Positions 61,524-64,000 of a stretch of DNA of 64,000 nucleotides are shown here, one piece after another; positions within the stretch are counted from its first letter, which is position 1; each line of letters starts with the position of its first letter. The position numbers were made by a program, and so were the translations under genes. Source of the stretch: Candidatus Korobacter versatilis (GTDB taxonomy: Bacteria > Acidobacteriota > Terriglobia > Terriglobales > Acidobacteriaceae); NCBI GenBank assembly GCA_016185395.1, contig JACPNR010000013.1:62001-126000 (forward strand), written 5' to 3'. The notes beneath the pieces are model-generated. The model was not told the origin of the DNA. It worked only from the letters and a program-made list of their open reading frames with translations, and did not search any database.

Positions 61524-61565
61524 AGTCGGTTTCCAGTTTCAAGTTTCCAGTTTCCAGGTCTCTGT
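61524..61565. repeat. Heptad array, TTCCAGT type, filling the rpsC-rplP gap
   Basis: AGTCGGT, TTCCAGT, TTCAAGT, TTCCAGT, TTCCAGG, TCTCTGT. It runs from the rplP start to the rpsC stop and is the whole spacer. Confidence 0.92.
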
Positions 61566-62242
61566 TAGAACGCTCCCGAACCCGGCACGGGCTGCTGCTG
61601 GGCCTGGGCCTTCTTGGTGCCGAGGATCTCGCCCTTGTAGATCCAGCACTTCACGCCGATGACGCCGTAGGTGGTCTTGGCTTCGGAGAAGCCGTACTCG
61701 ATATCGGCGCGCAGGGTGTGGAGGGGCAAGCGGCCCTGCAGGTACCACTCGGAGCGCGCGATCTCGTTGCCGTTCAAGCGGCCGGAGACGCGCACCTTGA
61801 TGCCCTTGCATCCGAAGCGCAGCGCCGAATCCACCGACTTGCGCATGGCGCGGCGGAAGCCGACGCGCTTCTCGAGTTGCAGCGCGATGTTCTCCGACAC
61901 CAACTGGGCGTCAAGCTCGGGCTTGTGCACTTCCTGGATGTCGATGAAGACCTCGCGCGCGGTGCGCTTCTGCAGTTCGAGCTTGAGCTTGTCGATCTCG
62001 GCGCCCTTGCGGCCGATGATGATGCCCGGGCGCGCGGTCTTGATGATGATGCGCAGCTTGTTGCCCGGACGCTCGATCTCGATGGCGCTCACGCCGGCCG
62101 ACTTGAGCTTCTCGCGCAGCTCAGCCTTGAGCTTCACGTCCTCGAGCAGGAGCTTGTCGTAGTCGCGCACGCTGATCCAGCGCGACTTCCACGGCTTGGT
62201 GTAGCCGAGGCGGAACCCGTAAGGATGGACTTTTTGTCCCAT
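61565..62242 (-). CDS. rpsC: 30S ribosomal protein S3
   Basis: A 225-residue protein at the mRNA entry site: [22 protein letters not shown], a KH domain ([26 protein letters not shown]), and the C-terminal [15 protein letters not shown]. The last 15 residues ([14 protein letters not shown]) are Gln/Pro-rich. Confidence 0.98.
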   Translation of the reverse strand: MGQKVHPYGFRLGYTKPWKSRWISVRDYDKLLLEDVKLKAELREKLKSAGVSAIEIERPGNKLRIIIKTARPGIIIGRKGAEIDKLKLELQKRTAREVFIDIQEVHKPELDAQLVSENIALQLEKRVGFRRAMRKSVDSALRFGCKGIKVRVSGRLNGNEIARSEWYLQGRLPLHTLRADIEYGFSEAKTTYGVIGVKCWIYKGEILGTKKAQAQQQPVPGSGAF

Positions 62243-62253
62243 GGTTTTTCCTT

Positions 62254-62718
62254 TTACTTCTTCGCCGCGGATTGCTTCTTGCCCGCGGTCTTGTTCTTGG
62301 ACTTCGTGGTGGCGGCAGCGGTGTCACCGGTGACGACGGTGGCGGTGTTGCCGCTCGCGCCCTTTTCCGCGAGCGCGATCTCGATGTGCGCGATGCGGCG
62401 CTGGTAGCGATACGCGCGGCCCATCGGGGCCGGACGGATGCGCTTCATGCGCGGGCCTTCGTTGGCGATGGCGCGCTTCACGTAGAGGTTGTCGAGGTCG
62501 ACATCGAGGTTCTTCTCCTGGCTCAGGTAGTTCGCGTTCTCGATGGCGGAGCGCAGCAGCTTGTGGATGTCGGGCGCGATGCCCTTCTTGGTGAAGGCGA
62601 GCGTGTTGAGCGCATCTTCGACGCGGCGTCCCTTGATGAGATCGAGGACGAGACGCGCCTTCTGCGGCGAGACACGCACGTAGCGGGCTTCAGCTCTGAA
62701 TTCCATGGTGGCTTCCAT
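62254..62718 (-). CDS. rplV: 50S ribosomal protein L22 with tail
   Basis: A 154-residue protein lining the exit tunnel: [52 protein letters not shown], then [32 protein letters not shown] tail of about 38 residues follows (Thr/Ala, then [16 protein letters not shown]). The start may be 62718 or the ATG at 62706. Confidence 0.97.
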   Translation of the reverse strand: MEATMEFRAEARYVRVSPQKARLVLDLIKGRRVEDALNTLAFTKKGIAPDIHKLLRSAIENANYLSQEKNLDVDLDNLYVKRAIANEGPRMKRIRPAPMGRAYRYQRRIAHIEIALAEKGASGNTATVVTGDTAAATTKSKNKTAGKKQSAAKK

Positions 62719-62724
62719 GACTGG

Positions 62725-63093
62725 TTATCCCTTCGCCGGCGGCGCCGGTGTGCTGCCCGCAGCGGGAACGATCGCGCCCGGTCCGCCGGGAACGCCCGGC
62801 TTACCGGCCACGGCCGCCGCGGCTTCGGTGGCAGCGCGCATGGAGTGTCCTTTGAACTGCCGGGTGGGCGAGAACTCGCCCAGCTTGTGTCCGACCATGT
62901 TCTCGGTGACGTACACCGGGATGAACTTTTTCCCGTTGTGCACGGCGATGGTGTGTCCCACCATCTCGGGCGAGATGGTCGAGCGACGCGACCAGGTGCG
63001 CACGACTTTTTTGTCGTTGCGATTGTTCATGTCGTCGATCTTCTTCAACAGGTGCCCGTCGATGAACGGGCCTTTCTTCAAGCTGCGTGCCAT
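62725..63093 (-). CDS. rpsS: 30S ribosomal protein S19 with tail
   Basis: A 122-residue protein: [80 protein letters not shown] is the S19 core. A tail of about 35 residues rich in Ala, Gly and Pro ([20 protein letters not shown]) follows; S19 is usually about 92 residues. Confidence 0.97.
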   Translation of the reverse strand: MARSLKKGPFIDGHLLKKIDDMNNRNDKKVVRTWSRRSTISPEMVGHTIAVHNGKKFIPVYVTENMVGHKLGEFSPTRQFKGHSMRAATEAAAAVAGKPGVPGGPGAIVPAAGSTPAPPAKG

Positions 63094-63116
63094 GATTTGC
63101 TCCTGCGCTGTCCTTC

Positions 63117-63183
63117 TATTCGAGGGCTTCGCGGTGAAGCTGCTTCGCCCTCGCGTCCGGCTCGCGCGCTGACAGGCGCTCGC
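63117..63183. repeat. Dispersed repeat between rplB and rpsS
   Basis: TCGAGGGCTTCGCGGTGAAG, then CTGCTTCGCCCTCGCG, then GGCTCGCGCGCTGACAGGCG. It resembles the spacer repeat at 61020-61083. Confidence 0.65.
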
Positions 63184-63195
63184 CGGCCGCTCACC

Positions 63196-64000
<805 letters not shown>

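Overview
This 64 kb, GC-rich window is a chromosomal segment of a Gram-negative bacterium, most likely an Acidobacteriota (Terriglobia-type) genome. That placement is inferred from gene content: an LPS-export LptC/OstA protein, tandem DUF507 genes, and a full S10-spc-alpha ribosomal cluster. No rRNA, tRNA, prophage, transposase or CRISPR array was found.

Layout. 1-16.9 kb holds envelope and housekeeping genes: a partial LptC/LptA-like gene, recJ, two DUF507 genes, a secreted phosphoesterase, queG, a TPR protein, a cold-shock protein, a YihY-type membrane protein, an S9 peptidase, a truncated four-helix-bundle gene, a LolA-like protein and a kinase-fold protein. 17.5-31 kb is a mixed stretch: an HNH protein, comF, crcB behind a fluoride riboswitch, an OPT transporter, yggS, DUF167, an MFS/POT transporter, an M24 peptidase, small membrane proteins, a GNAT protein and a GT39 glycosyltransferase. 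31-39.5 kb is the rimP-nusA-infB-ylxP-rbfA-nrnA translation/transcription block on the minus strand. Between infB and ylxP it carries an inserted DUF433/DUF5615 toxin-antitoxin-like pair plus a decayed second ylxP. 39.6-41.4 kb has three PilZ genes. 41.6-43.8 kb has a small Cys/His protein and an ACR3-ArsC fusion behind AGGTAT direct repeats. 43.9-45.4 kb is a lower-GC restriction-modification pair with an unfamiliar endonuclease. guaB, a VanZ protein and an MFS transporter follow. 48.7-64 kb is the minus-strand alpha-spc-S10 cluster from rplQ back to a partial rplB, with secY, adk, map and infA in the usual order.

The most unusual feature is in the spacers. About 27 intergenic sites hold short degenerate tandem arrays whose period is always seven bases although the unit differs from site to site (GAAGACT, ACTCGGT, CACTGTC, CAGTTCT, GTTTCCA, ACTCCTA, GACGAAT types). 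Most abut or overlap a stop codon. They also occur between ribosomal-protein genes, and in one case they are translated into a 7-residue protein repeat. Longer palindromic dispersed repeats (TGTCATYCYGAG family, GCCGGCG family) fill other spacers, and at least two copies sit in frame inside genes (comF, GT39). Several genes share the pattern TANNNT, 5-7 bases, start codon, which suggests leaderless transcription.
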